Part shown: in pieces, positions 1-7,836 of the stretch | Layout of the letters: each line of letters starts with the position of its first letter | Numbering within the stretch: the first letter of the stretch is position 1 | Source: Planctomycetaceae bacterium | GTDB lineage: Bacteria; Planctomycetota; Planctomycetia; Planctomycetales; Planctomycetaceae | Direction of reading: 5' to 3' | Length of the DNA: 57,394 nucleotides | NCBI GenBank assembly: GCA_020426505.1 | Contig: JAGQPX010000017.1 | Span: 110,060-167,453, forward strand | Program-made: the position numbers and the translations under genes | Notes under the pieces: generated by a model | The model's database searches: none | Seen by the model: the letters and a program-made list of their open reading frames with translations, nothing else | Told to the model about the DNA's origin: nothing

Positions 1-359
1 ACGACACGATGCAGTACATCAGCTGTGATGTCGCGACGTACTGCATCGGCCAGTGTGCCAGCATGGGAGCTTTGCTCCTCACCGCCGGCGCAGCTGGTAA
101 GCGGAATGCACTGCCCAACAGTCGCATCATGATTCACCAGCCGTTGGCCGGAATGGAGGGGACGGCGACGGACCTCGACATTCACGCCAAGGAAGTCATC
201 AAGATGAAGCGTCGTCTCAACGAGATCATGCTCAAACACACCGGTCAGACGCTTGAGCAGATCGAAAAGGACACCGACCGCGACAACTTCATGTCTGCGG
301 AAGAGGCCCGTGATTACGGTCTCGTCGACAACGTTATGGAACAACTCCCCCACAGCTGA
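1..359 (+). CDS. clpP: ATP-dependent Clp protease proteolytic subunit, C-terminal part (5' end outside window)
   Basis: This is the C-terminal two thirds of ClpP, the serine peptidase that forms the double heptameric chamber of Clp proteases with an AAA+ unfoldase. The frame is open from the first base, so the start lies upstream of the window. The catalytic triad is visible: Ser in GQCASMGA (codon at 60-62), His in MIHQP (135-137), and Asp in the [11 protein letters not shown] segment. The closing YGLVD is typical of the family. The protein ends a few residues after this motif, as usual for ClpP. The next gene starts 46 bases downstream on the same strand. Identity is secure; which ClpP paralogue it is cannot be told, since planctomycetes often carry more than one. 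Confidence 0.96.
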   Translation, partial: DTMQYISCDVATYCIGQCASMGALLLTAGAAGKRNALPNSRIMIHQPLAGMEGTATDLDIHAKEVIKMKRRLNEIMLKHTGQTLEQIEKDTDRDNFMSAEEARDYGLVDNVMEQLPHS

Positions 360-405
360 GCGTGACTCACGCGTTGAGCTTGGCAATGGATTGCAGGCCA
401 CCGTC

Positions 406-1725
406 ATGATTTCAACCTCCTGGATACGGACATCCTTGGGCAGCAGCTCGCTGTGTCTGGTGATCGTCGCGTCGCTTGTTGGATGCGCAGGCACCAAAGA
501 GCGGGACGTTCTGGAGTCACGGCTGCGTCACCAAGAGGACATGCTCGCCAGCTATCAGGCGCAGATCGACCGGACCAAGACCGAGTTGGACATCGCCAAA
601 CGTGAGGCAGCAAGCCTCCGCCAGCAACTTGCCAGCAGCGAAAAGGAAGTCCCTCCGACCGAGCACGTCGATGCGAGCTTCCGTACGATCGGAATCGAGT
701 TCAGCACTCTGATGACAGGGGGGACCAACATCAACAGTTCGCCCGGCGACGACGGACTCACGGTCGTCCTGCTTCCAAAAGATCCGGATGGAGTCGTCGT
801 CAAAGTGGCGGGAACCATCGAGATCGAAGCGTTCGACCTCGCCCGCCCGGAGGGAGCACAACGAATCGGTCAATGGACGTTCGACGTTGGCGAGAGCCAC
901 GAGTACTGGCATCAGGGGGTGATCCAGTCCGGCTACCAGTTTGAACTCCCATGGCAGGAGATCCCGCAAGCGGAGCAGCTGTTGTTGCACGGTCGCCTCG
1001 TCTCGATCGACGGTCGCCAGTTCGACACCACACACACAGTCAGTATCGAACCGCCGGACGCCACACTCGTCGGCGGTTCCCGTTCGTCCGATGCCCCACC
1101 GTCGACGATCAAACAACTCTCGGGTTTCGAGGAGAGTCCGTCCGAAGTCCGACCGGCTCTTGCGGAGTCGTCGTCCGATGACTGGGAGGACGAATCGCCA
1201 CAGCAGGGAGCGCCTATCGAAGCACCTGCTCGCGTCTCAGTGAACGAACCGTCGCCGGACAATCCCTTCGGTCATTCTCCGGCCGTCCAGCCGCGCATCA
1301 TCGAAGCCCGCGCCATGACCGGCAGAGAGTTCAAAGACCAACTCAACGTCGGTTCACCTCTCACGGTGGACACTCCTTCGTCCCGCATTCCGTCTCCGCC
1401 GACATCATCCAAGACGGCTCCTCCATTCTCCAAAGAGTTCGAACTCTCCCGGGCAATGCCCGTCTCACTGGAAACCCAGCCACAATCGAAGCCTGTGGCG
1501 AAAGAGCCCAACCCGTTTGAAGAACCTCAGCCGTTCCCCGTCAATGTGCCTCAAGCGGGTTCTGTCTCCCGCGAGAGCCCTCCCCCGATCCAAGATGTCC
1601 CACAGGACGCTGACGAATGGTGGGACGCCGATGACTGGCCCCATGAGGCGTCAACCGAACCAACGTCGACGCCCGTGCGGACCTCGGACGTCTGGACTGA
1701 TGAGACGATTCCATATCGACGATAG
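406..1725 (+). CDS. Exported lipoprotein with coiled coil and proline-rich C-terminal half
   Basis: Unrecognised protein of 439 residues. I start it at the ATG at 406, not at the earlier in-frame ATG at 253, which lies inside clpP. The chosen start gives a lipoprotein signal: a short charged N-terminus, a hydrophobic run, and the lipobox LVGC (Cys at about residue 26). Residues 30-80 form a heptad-rich coiled coil. Residues 90-220 look like a compact beta-rich domain. From about 230 on the chain is rich in Pro, Ser, Glu and Asp and is probably disordered. It includes DNPFGHSP and PNPFEEPQP motifs and ends in a Trp/Asp-rich stretch (WWDADDW). It is probably anchored in the inner leaflet of the outer membrane or in the cytoplasmic membrane, with a flexible tail. 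No function can be assigned. Confidence 0.75.
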   Translation: MISTSWIRTSLGSSSLCLVIVASLVGCAGTKERDVLESRLRHQEDMLASYQAQIDRTKTELDIAKREAASLRQQLASSEKEVPPTEHVDASFRTIGIEFSTLMTGGTNINSSPGDDGLTVVLLPKDPDGVVVKVAGTIEIEAFDLARPEGAQRIGQWTFDVGESHEYWHQGVIQSGYQFELPWQEIPQAEQLLLHGRLVSIDGRQFDTTHTVSIEPPDATLVGGSRSSDAPPSTIKQLSGFEESPSEVRPALAESSSDDWEDESPQQGAPIEAPARVSVNEPSPDNPFGHSPAVQPRIIEARAMTGREFKDQLNVGSPLTVDTPSSRIPSPPTSSKTAPPFSKEFELSRAMPVSLETQPQSKPVAKEPNPFEEPQPFPVNVPQAGSVSRESPPPIQDVPQDADEWWDADDWPHEASTEPTSTPVRTSDVWTDETIPYRR

Positions 1726-2061
1726 TGCCGCGGGAACTCTCGGACATCGCCGTCTGGGCATCGAATCGACCACGATTCATACTTGAACTGCCGCTCAGGA
1801 CCTTGCACTTATTTGTTCCCGGTTGTTGGACCATGCGACCGTCGCAATCGGCCCATCTTGGCTGACACGATCGTCACGATCGTGCGAGCCTGCCGCTCTG
1901 CCTAACCGCGCAGGTTTCGCACATCATCCGCCTCAATCGCGAGGCACGTCAGGTCGATGAAGTCTCAGTAAGCTCACGGATGCGCGCGTCTGCGGAGTGG
2001 CGGTTGGAGTCCGCGCTCATCACTTCCGCATCGGTCAACTGAATGACGCCGCGAGACCTCG
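1726..2061. other. Intergenic region, 336 bases
   Basis: No convincing gene here. Near 1865-1885 the 8-base palindrome acgatcgt occurs twice in tandem (cacgatcgtcacgatcgtg), which could be a regulator site. Promoter elements for the sigma factor gene at 2062 are expected here, but I cannot identify them with confidence. Confidence 0.4.
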
Positions 2062-2913
2062 ATGCAAAAAACGACCCGCCGAAGACTCTCCTCCTCTGTT
2101 CAAAGTCCTCTTGAAACATACCTCCGTGAGATTAACGAAACCGCGTTGCTGACCGCTCAGGAGGAGAAGGACCTCTCGCGAGCCATCTCCGCAGGCGACA
2201 GCGCCGCTCGCGACCGTATGGTCCGCGCGAATCTGCGACTCGTCGTCAACATCGCACGCGGTTACACGGGCAAAGGTCTGCCTCTGCCCGATCTCATCGA
2301 GGAAGGCAATCTCGGACTGCTGCGCGCCGTCGAGGGCTTCGACCCCGACATGAATACGCGGTTCAGCACCTACGCCAGCTATTGGATTAAGCAGTCGATC
2401 AAACGCTCGCTTGTCAATTCGGCCAAGACAATTCGCATCCCTGCTTACATGGTCGAGCTGCTGACCAAATGGCGTCGGGCAACGGCCAAGCTCCAGGACG
2501 AACTTGATCGCACGCCGACGGCTGAAGAGGTTGCCAGAGAACTTGAGTTGCCGAAGAAGAAACTGCGGATCGTCAAGAAGGCGATTCAACTCTACAACTC
2601 ATCCCCTCAGTCCGATCAAAGCGAATCGGGTTGGTCACTGGGAGACATCGTTCCCGACGAACGAAGCAAAGGGCCGGAAGACCTGCTGCTCGAGAACGAC
2701 AACCTCAAACATGTCTACCGCATGCTCGACGAGATGGACGAACGCGAATCGACCATTCTCCGCATGCGATTCGGACTCGACGACGGCGAGCCGCGAACGC
2801 TCAAGGAAATCGGTGAATCACTCGGCCTGACCCGTGAACGTGTCCGCCAGATCGAAGGCGAAGCACTCAACAAGCTTAATCAGGGGTTGATCGGCGAGAA
2901 GCGCGGTTTCTGA
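2062..2913 (+). CDS. RpoD/SigA-like RNA polymerase sigma factor (group 2 type)
   Basis: A 283-residue sigma-70 factor that directs RNA polymerase to promoters. Region 1.2 (SPLETYLREINE, about residues 14-25) and region 2 are clear, with the core-binding segment DLIEEGNLGLLRAVEGFD and the DNA-melting and -10-reading segment FSTYASYWIKQSIKRSL. Region 3 carries RIPAYMVELL. Region 4 ends in the -35 helix-turn-helix TLKEIGESLGLTRERVRQIE. Region 1.1 and the long non-conserved insert of housekeeping sigma factors are missing, so this is a group 2 (or compact alternative) sigma and not the main RpoD. It sits alone, with an intrinsic terminator immediately after it. The regulon cannot be deduced. Confidence 0.95.
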   Translation: MQKTTRRRLSSSVQSPLETYLREINETALLTAQEEKDLSRAISAGDSAARDRMVRANLRLVVNIARGYTGKGLPLPDLIEEGNLGLLRAVEGFDPDMNTRFSTYASYWIKQSIKRSLVNSAKTIRIPAYMVELLTKWRRATAKLQDELDRTPTAEEVARELELPKKKLRIVKKAIQLYNSSPQSDQSESGWSLGDIVPDERSKGPEDLLLENDNLKHVYRMLDEMDERESTILRMRFGLDDGEPRTLKEIGESLGLTRERVRQIEGEALNKLNQGLIGEKRGF

Positions 2914-2932
2914 AATGAGTCGCATCACAACG

Positions 2933-2972
2933 CGCTCCGGTGGCCAAGACGGCATCGGAGCGTTTTTCTTTT
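2933..2972 (+). terminator. Intrinsic terminator after the sigma factor gene
   Basis: The arms cgctccg (2933-2939) and cggagcg (2956-2962) pair perfectly and extend inward by gtg/cat with one G-U pair. A T-rich tract ttttctttt follows at once. It starts 19 bases after the sigma factor stop codon. Confidence 0.8.
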
Positions 2973-3081
2973 GGTCTTGAAGGAAATGTCCACTCGTCAT
3001 TGGGGCCATGCTGACTATCATCCTTCGACGAAATCGGTCACGCTGACGGTGAATAATGTGCCGAGCCGGTGAGGATAACCT

Positions 3082-3828
3082 GTGGAACTTCAGGGGCGAG
3101 TGGCCGTCGTGACGGGTGGAGCGGTGCGGATCGGACGTGAGATCTGTCTCCGTCTCGCGGATGCCGGTATGCGCATTTGCCTGCACTACGGTTCGTCGTC
3201 GGACGCCGCTGAACAGACCGCGACTGTGATCCGGGCGGCCTCGGGGGATGTCGTCACCGTGCAGGCCGATCTCGCATCCCCGGTCGATGCGGCAACAACG
3301 ATAGTCGACAAAGCACGCTCGGCGTTTGGGCAAGTGGATGTGCTCGTCAATTGTGCCTCTATCTTTGAAACACGACTGCTGTCGGAAACAACGCTCGACG
3401 ACTGGCGACGGCATCAGGCCATCAATCTTGAGGCACCGTTGTTCCTCAGTCAGCAATTCGCTGCCCAATTGGACTCGAAACAAGTTGGTGTCATCGTGAA
3501 CATTGCCGACTGGCGTGCGACACACCCGCAGCCGGGTCATCTCGCGTACACAATCAGCAAGGTGGGATTGGTCGGCCTCACACGCATCCTCGCACAGGAG
3601 TTGGCACCGCAGGTTCGCGTGAATGCTATTGCACCGGGAGCCATTCTGCCTCCGCCCGATGCAGCAGACGATCACGACGAGCAGATCGCCAGACTCATCC
3701 CGTTGCAACGAACGGGCTCACCCGCGAACATTTCCGATGCGGTGCTGTTTCTGCTGCAGAATGACTTCGTCAATGGCGAGGTCCTGCATGTGACGGGAGG
3801 CCAGGAACTCGCAGTTCCGACAGCATGA
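3082..3828 (+). CDS. Pteridine-reductase-like short-chain dehydrogenase (FolM/PTR1 type)
   Basis: A 248-residue NAD(P)H-dependent SDR with a GTG start. The cofactor motif is TGGAVRIG (11-18), the TGx3RxG form found in pteridine reductases, where ordinary SDRs have TGx3GxG. It is followed by CLHYGSSS, as in PTR1/FolM. The active site also fits: Asp143, Tyr156 and Lys160 in NIADW...YTISK, with the Asp and Tyr 13 apart as in trypanosomatid PTR1. Expected activity is reduction of dihydropterin or dihydrofolate to the tetrahydro form. The next two genes are folB and folK, which supports a pterin/folate role; I infer it may supply or supplement dihydrofolate reductase. A generic 3-oxoacyl-ACP-reductase-like SDR is the alternative, but motifs and context argue against it. 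Confidence 0.82.
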   Translation: MELQGRVAVVTGGAVRIGREICLRLADAGMRICLHYGSSSDAAEQTATVIRAASGDVVTVQADLASPVDAATTIVDKARSAFGQVDVLVNCASIFETRLLSETTLDDWRRHQAINLEAPLFLSQQFAAQLDSKQVGVIVNIADWRATHPQPGHLAYTISKVGLVGLTRILAQELAPQVRVNAIAPGAILPPPDAADDHDEQIARLIPLQRTGSPANISDAVLFLLQNDFVNGEVLHVTGGQELAVPTA

Positions 3829-3909
3829 TCAAGGACGACGCTTTCAACTGGCTAATCCGCAAGCGATCCTCTCAACCCTCAACTCTTAACCATCAACTTT
3901 CAATCTTCC

Positions 3910-4290
3910 ATGCCTGACTTCATCGACATCACTGACCTGCACATGCGAACGATCATTGGGATCAACCCCGATGAGCGCGTGAACAAACAGGACGTGTACG
4001 TGAATGTGACGCTGGAGACCGATTGCCGGCCGGCTGCTGCGTCCGACGACATCAATGACGCCGTCAATTATCGCGATCTGTGCAAAGACATCATTGATCT
4101 TGTCGAGGGATCGTCGTTCCTGCTGGTCGAAAGGCTGGCCGAAGAGATCGCGAAAATCTGTCTGGCTGACGAACGTGTCCAGTGGGTGCGTGTAAAGGTC
4201 GACAAGCCGGGGGCCTTGCGGTTCGCCCAGTCGGTCGGCGTGACCATCGAGCGTTGTCGCGACGACTTTCACGCGCAGTGGTCATCATGA
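3910..4290 (+). CDS. folB: Dihydroneopterin aldolase
   Basis: A 126-residue protein with the FolB/DHNA fold. It cleaves 7,8-dihydroneopterin to 6-hydroxymethyl-7,8-dihydropterin and glycolaldehyde in cytosolic folate synthesis. The start IDITDLHMRTIIGINPDER matches the usual FolB beginning (hxLxgLxhxxxIGhxxxER). NYRDLCKDI and the glutamate-bearing LLVERLAEEIA segment match the Tyr and Glu positions of the active site. The ending VRVKVDKPGAL is equally typical. It lies 81 bases after the pteridine-reductase-like gene, and its stop overlaps the folK start (ATGA), so the two are probably translationally coupled. Confidence 0.93.
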   Translation: MPDFIDITDLHMRTIIGINPDERVNKQDVYVNVTLETDCRPAAASDDINDAVNYRDLCKDIIDLVEGSSFLLVERLAEEIAKICLADERVQWVRVKVDKPGALRFAQSVGVTIERCRDDFHAQWSS

Positions 4291-4796
4291 GTCACCGGGC
4301 ATTCATCGGTCTGGGATCGAATATCGAACCCGAACTGCATCTTCCGCATGCAGTGACGGAATTGGCCCAACTTGGTGAGGTTGTCGCTGTCTCACACGTG
4401 TATGAATCGCCCGCGGTGGGGGATGTAAATCAGCCAAACTTTCTCAACGCGGCGGTGCTATTAGAGACGGAGCATTCACCCACCGAACTCTGCGGTGTCC
4501 TCCGCGAGATCGAACAACGCATGGGGCGCCTTCGTGATCCGCTCAACGTCAACGCAGCACGAACGATTGATCTTGATCTGGTGTTGTATGACGATCTGAC
4601 GACGACCGTCGGTTCTCGTCGCATCCCGGATCCGGACATTCTCACGCGGTCGTTCCTGGCGGTGCCACTGTCGGAAGTCGACCGCACTTACGTTCACCCG
4701 GAGACGGGCGAGACACTGGAGGTCATCGCTGCACGTCTACGGACGACCGGGACGGAATTGACCGAGCGTTCGGACTTGGATCTTCGATCGCTTTAA
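4287..4796 (+). CDS. folK: 2-amino-4-hydroxy-6-hydroxymethyldihydropteridine pyrophosphokinase
   Basis: A 169-residue HPPK. It transfers pyrophosphate from ATP to the FolB product, giving the substrate of dihydropteroate synthase. I start at the ATG at 4287, which overlaps the folB stop; the longer frame upstream lies in folB. Family marks are FIGLGSNI at the N-terminus, QPNFLNAAV, EIEQRMGR, and the metal-binding RTIDLDLVLYDD that is the HPPK signature. PDPDILTRSFLAVPL is the usual late motif. It completes a three-gene pterin cluster. The gene downstream is convergent, 59 bases away. Confidence 0.95.
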   Translation: MSHRAFIGLGSNIEPELHLPHAVTELAQLGEVVAVSHVYESPAVGDVNQPNFLNAAVLLETEHSPTELCGVLREIEQRMGRLRDPLNVNAARTIDLDLVLYDDLTTTVGSRRIPDPDILTRSFLAVPLSEVDRTYVHPETGETLEVIAARLRTTGTELTERSDLDLRSL

Positions 4797-4855
4797 CCGG
4801 ACTGCGGGTGAGATCGTAGGCAAGAAGATTGCTGACGTCCCCGGCTCGCTGTTCG

Positions 4856-6043
4856 TCAAACACGTCGAAGGAACGTCACGCGACCTGCTGCAACCCATTC
4901 GGTGACGTAAATGTTGCCATCCTTGTCGAAGCAGGCGTCGTGAGGATGCACGAAACGTCCCTCCTGCCACTGTGATGGGTTGCCACGCATCGCAAATTTG
5001 TCGGCGAAGACCTGCTGTGTCCAGTCCGGATCGTAACCGATGTTGGCGACCAGTTCGTTCTTGCCGTTGAAGATCAGCAAACGTGCGTGAAGATCGGGCA
5101 CGAGCATGTACTCACCCTGGATATCAACGTCCGCCGGGAAGGAGATGGGCAGGACCGCTTCGACCGGGAAGTCTCGGTAGTCCTTCATACGGGCCCCAAG
5201 ATGTTCGTCGGTCGGACTCGGGTGATCCAATTCGTTGACGCCCTGCATGATCGCGAGCGGCTCGCCATCGAGAGAGAAGTACTGGAGTCGAGAGTTCGCG
5301 CGGTCCGCGACGACGATTGATGGTTCGCGCCCCGGTCGGTCGTCGAGCCATTGACCATGCGGGGTCGACATCTGTCCGGGCTCGCTCCCCTTGCCGCCCC
5401 AGGTTCGAACCCAGTTCGCATCCTTGTCGTACTCGTGCAGGTAACTGGAGCCGTATCCGTCGCCGACGTAGAAGCCGCCATTCGGGTGGAAACTGATGTT
5501 CGTCGGCCGGAACTGTGTCAACTCGTCGTACGTTTCCGCTTCACGCGGGTATCGCTTCTTCCACAGCCATTCACCCTGCGTGTCGCACTTGACGGCCTGA
5601 CGATTGTAGGTGTCCGAGAGGTACAGGTACTCAGTGCCGTCCTCTTCGCGGATGTCGATGCCGTGTCCGCCACCGGCGTACTCCTCGCCGAACGATCGAA
5701 CGCATTTGCCATCCGGATCGAAGACGACAATCGTATCGCAAGGTTGATCGGGGTTGCCTCGATGTTTGACGTAGATCAACCCGTCCTTGTCGACTGTGAC
5801 GCCGTGCGTGTCCTTGTAGGTGATGCCTTCAGGAACTTCGCCCCAGTTGTGATGGCATTCGAATTGAAAGTCCCCATCGCCGATGACGACCGGTTTCGTG
5901 CCCGCCTTGTCATCCGCACCAAGAATCGCTGGAGCGAGCCCGGCTGCGAAGACCGTTGCACTCGCGGTCTGGAGAAACGAGCGACGGCTCACAGTGGAGA
6001 GCGAGGATTGCTGAGCCGGAATTTGACGATCGATATTGGCCAT
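4856..6043 (-). CDS. Tat-exported NHL-repeat (beta-propeller) protein
   Basis: A 395-residue secreted protein. The start is the ATG at 6043, preceded by gggaggcaaactc, a strong ribosome binding site; the longer frame has no such signal. Residues 20-42 form a twin-arginine signal (SRRSFLQ plus a hydrophobic run ending in an A-x-A-like site). The mature chain has NHL-type blades such as DTHGVTVDKDGLIYV, GGGHGIDIREEDGTEYLYLSD, FVHPHDACFDKDGNIYVTEW. This is the pattern of six-bladed propellers also seen in peptidyl-alpha-hydroxyglycine lyase and in sugar-lactone-binding proteins. It should act outside the cytoplasmic membrane. Substrate unknown. The epimerase-like gene upstream on the same strand ends 88 bases before it. 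Confidence 0.85.
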   Translation of the reverse strand: MANIDRQIPAQQSSLSTVSRRSFLQTASATVFAAGLAPAILGADDKAGTKPVVIGDGDFQFECHHNWGEVPEGITYKDTHGVTVDKDGLIYVKHRGNPDQPCDTIVVFDPDGKCVRSFGEEYAGGGHGIDIREEDGTEYLYLSDTYNRQAVKCDTQGEWLWKKRYPREAETYDELTQFRPTNISFHPNGGFYVGDGYGSSYLHEYDKDANWVRTWGGKGSEPGQMSTPHGQWLDDRPGREPSIVVADRANSRLQYFSLDGEPLAIMQGVNELDHPSPTDEHLGARMKDYRDFPVEAVLPISFPADVDIQGEYMLVPDLHARLLIFNGKNELVANIGYDPDWTQQVFADKFAMRGNPSQWQEGRFVHPHDACFDKDGNIYVTEWVAAGRVTFLRRV

Positions 6044-6131
6044 GAGTTTGCCTCCCGGGCGAGGGACATCATTGAGAGTAGCGATTAACGATTCATGGTA
6101 ACGACCGAGCCGAGCAATGCACATCTTGTCG

Positions 6132-7001
6132 TCACAGCTCACCAATCGCGTGTGGCAGACCTTCGTTGATCGTGGGAAAAGTGAGATTCACTCCCCACTC
6201 TTCCCGGAGGCGGCGATTGTCGCAGCACTTCCCTAGATCCGGAGCTTCGTTCGGCGGCGGTGCAAACGTCGGTTCGGGAGCGTCAACCAGTTTCGCCACC
6301 GTCTCGTAGAACTCCCGACGCTGTATGGGACAGTCGTCGCTGACAAGTGTTACGGGCGAGCGACCGGCGTCTCGTTCGGCGCATGTCAGGACAGCGGTCG
6401 TCGCATCATCCACATGGATGAGATTGAGGCATCCGTCCGGATGTGACGTCAAATGCTGACCGGCACGCAAGGCGTCAATCCGGGCGATCAATCGCCGCGG
6501 CCCATAGATGCCGGAGAGGCGAAGGATGTGCAATCCGATACGACCGGTCAGCTTGTCCTGCAGGAGCCTCTCCGCATCAAGGCAGATTTGTCCGCCCTCT
6601 GATGTGGGTTCGCATATCGACGATTCGTCCACTCGTTCACCGGACGATTGTCCGTACACGCTCGTGCTCGACACGTACACAATACGATCGACCGAATCCG
6701 GGAGAGCCGCAAGGACGTTCCGCAAACCGTTCACGTAGACGACGCGTTTGGAAGCGTCGCCGCTTCGATCGTAGCCGACGGCATACAGCAGCGTTGTCGT
6801 TGCCGGAAGCGATTGAAGCGACGTTGGAGAAAGGACATCGCCGATGACCGGTTGAATGCCGAGTGCTGACAACTCGTCCGCATGGTCCGACGATCGCGTG
6901 AGGGCGAACACTTGATTGCCGGCATCAATCCACCGCCGGGCAACTCGACGACCGAGGTATCCGCAGCCGATGATCAGACGGGATTTGAGAGTCGTATTCA
7001 C
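6132..7001 (-). CDS. NAD-dependent epimerase/dehydratase family protein (extended SDR, YeeZ-like)
   Basis: A 289-residue extended short-chain dehydrogenase with a GTG start. The dinucleotide-binding motif IIGCGYLGRRVA (GxGxxG) is near residue 10. VYVSSTSVYGQ carries the Ser and Tyr region of the epimerase active site, although the usual YxxxK is not obvious. ILRLSGIYGPRR and LIHVDDATTAVL are the typical later motifs, so the fold call is good. Proteins of this shape (YeeZ group) have no firmly known substrate, and a nucleotide-sugar reaction is only one possibility. A divergent gene does not lie close; the small protein gene upstream on the same strand ends 84 bases before it. Confidence 0.8.
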   Translation of the reverse strand: MNTTLKSRLIIGCGYLGRRVARRWIDAGNQVFALTRSSDHADELSALGIQPVIGDVLSPTSLQSLPATTTLLYAVGYDRSGDASKRVVYVNGLRNVLAALPDSVDRIVYVSSTSVYGQSSGERVDESSICEPTSEGGQICLDAERLLQDKLTGRIGLHILRLSGIYGPRRLIARIDALRAGQHLTSHPDGCLNLIHVDDATTAVLTCAERDAGRSPVTLVSDDCPIQRREFYETVAKLVDAPEPTFAPPPNEAPDLGKCCDNRRLREEWGVNLTFPTINEGLPHAIGEL

Positions 7002-7085
7002 AGCGAATCAGCAACGCGAGGTATGTGTGTTCGAACGAGAGTTGGTGTCGCCATGAGCCAAGCGGAATTGACGAGATTGAGGGTA

Positions 7086-7595
7086 TCAACGTTTGCCTGC
7101 GATCGCCGGAGCAAGTTGGAGGGGTTGTGAGACGAGATCGGACAGGTCTTTCGTGAGTCGGCTTGTGATGTCTGCATTGGGAGGCACCGACTGGAGACAC
7201 TCGGCGTTCGCCTCTTGGAGTGCGTCGAAGAACGTCGTCAGTTGAGCACGAACCTGATCGAGGAAGCGTTCGAGTTCGGTTGGCGAGAGATCATGTCGAC
7301 GGAGTTCGACCTGTTTGCCACTGCGATCACGATGCAGGCGGGCAAGGGTTGTCCCTTGAGTACGATAGAGATAGCCATCGACGTAAGCCCGCCGCAGTTG
7401 CAGGGCCGAGTTGAAATGGAGGCAGGGGTCAGGGCCAAAGTAGATCGACAGTGAGCCATCCGACCGGTAACCGGCGATGACGCTGTCGACCTGCCCTGGC
7501 GCACGAAACTCAGCACGCTGCCGCAGTGCCGTCGCCTCTCGCATCAGGTCTTCCCGGTCGGCTTCCAGACGACGGTGAGGGGAGGCGTGAGTCAT
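7086..7595 (-). CDS. Conserved hypothetical protein, 169 residues
   Basis: No recognised family. I start at the ATG at 7595 (MTHASPHRR...), because the longer frame reaching 7850 overlaps the divergent M24-like gene and reads as non-coding. The N-terminus is a helical, charged segment (EADREDLMREATALRQRAEF). A beta-rich middle contains GSLSIYFGPDPCLHFNSALQLRRAYVDG, and the chain ends in another helical part with a predicted coiled coil (LERFLDQVRAQLTTFFDALQEA). There is no signal peptide or membrane segment, so it is likely cytosolic. It is divergent from the next gene, with 241 bases between the two starts. Confidence 0.65.
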   Translation of the reverse strand: MTHASPHRRLEADREDLMREATALRQRAEFRAPGQVDSVIAGYRSDGSLSIYFGPDPCLHFNSALQLRRAYVDGYLYRTQGTTLARLHRDRSGKQVELRRHDLSPTELERFLDQVRAQLTTFFDALQEANAECLQSVPPNADITSRLTKDLSDLVSQPLQLAPAIAGKR

Positions 7596-7836
7596 GAAAC
7601 TGATGCCTCGACAAGCGGAATTCTCGTTAAGACCAGACTGATGCAACCGAGGTAACCGTCGTATTATGTTGTCGCCGAGCAACGGTTTGGGGAAGAACAA
7701 CACGAATTGTAGGCCGTTCGAAAAGGGTTTGGTATGCTTGAATTGGCGGCCTCTTTCGTGTATCGAAGCATCCATTCGGATCTGTGAGCCCGTTTGCTGT
7801 CGAATTCCATGCAGTCCCCTCTCGACCGAGCAATTT

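Noticed and set aside
253..405. N-terminal extension of the lipoprotein frame
   Set aside because: It overlaps clpP in another frame and would bury the lipoprotein signal; the ATG at 406 fits better.
5398..5420. tRNA-like T-loop sequence ggttcgaaccc
   Set aside because: It lies within the NHL protein coding frame and no acceptor, D or anticodon stems are found around it.
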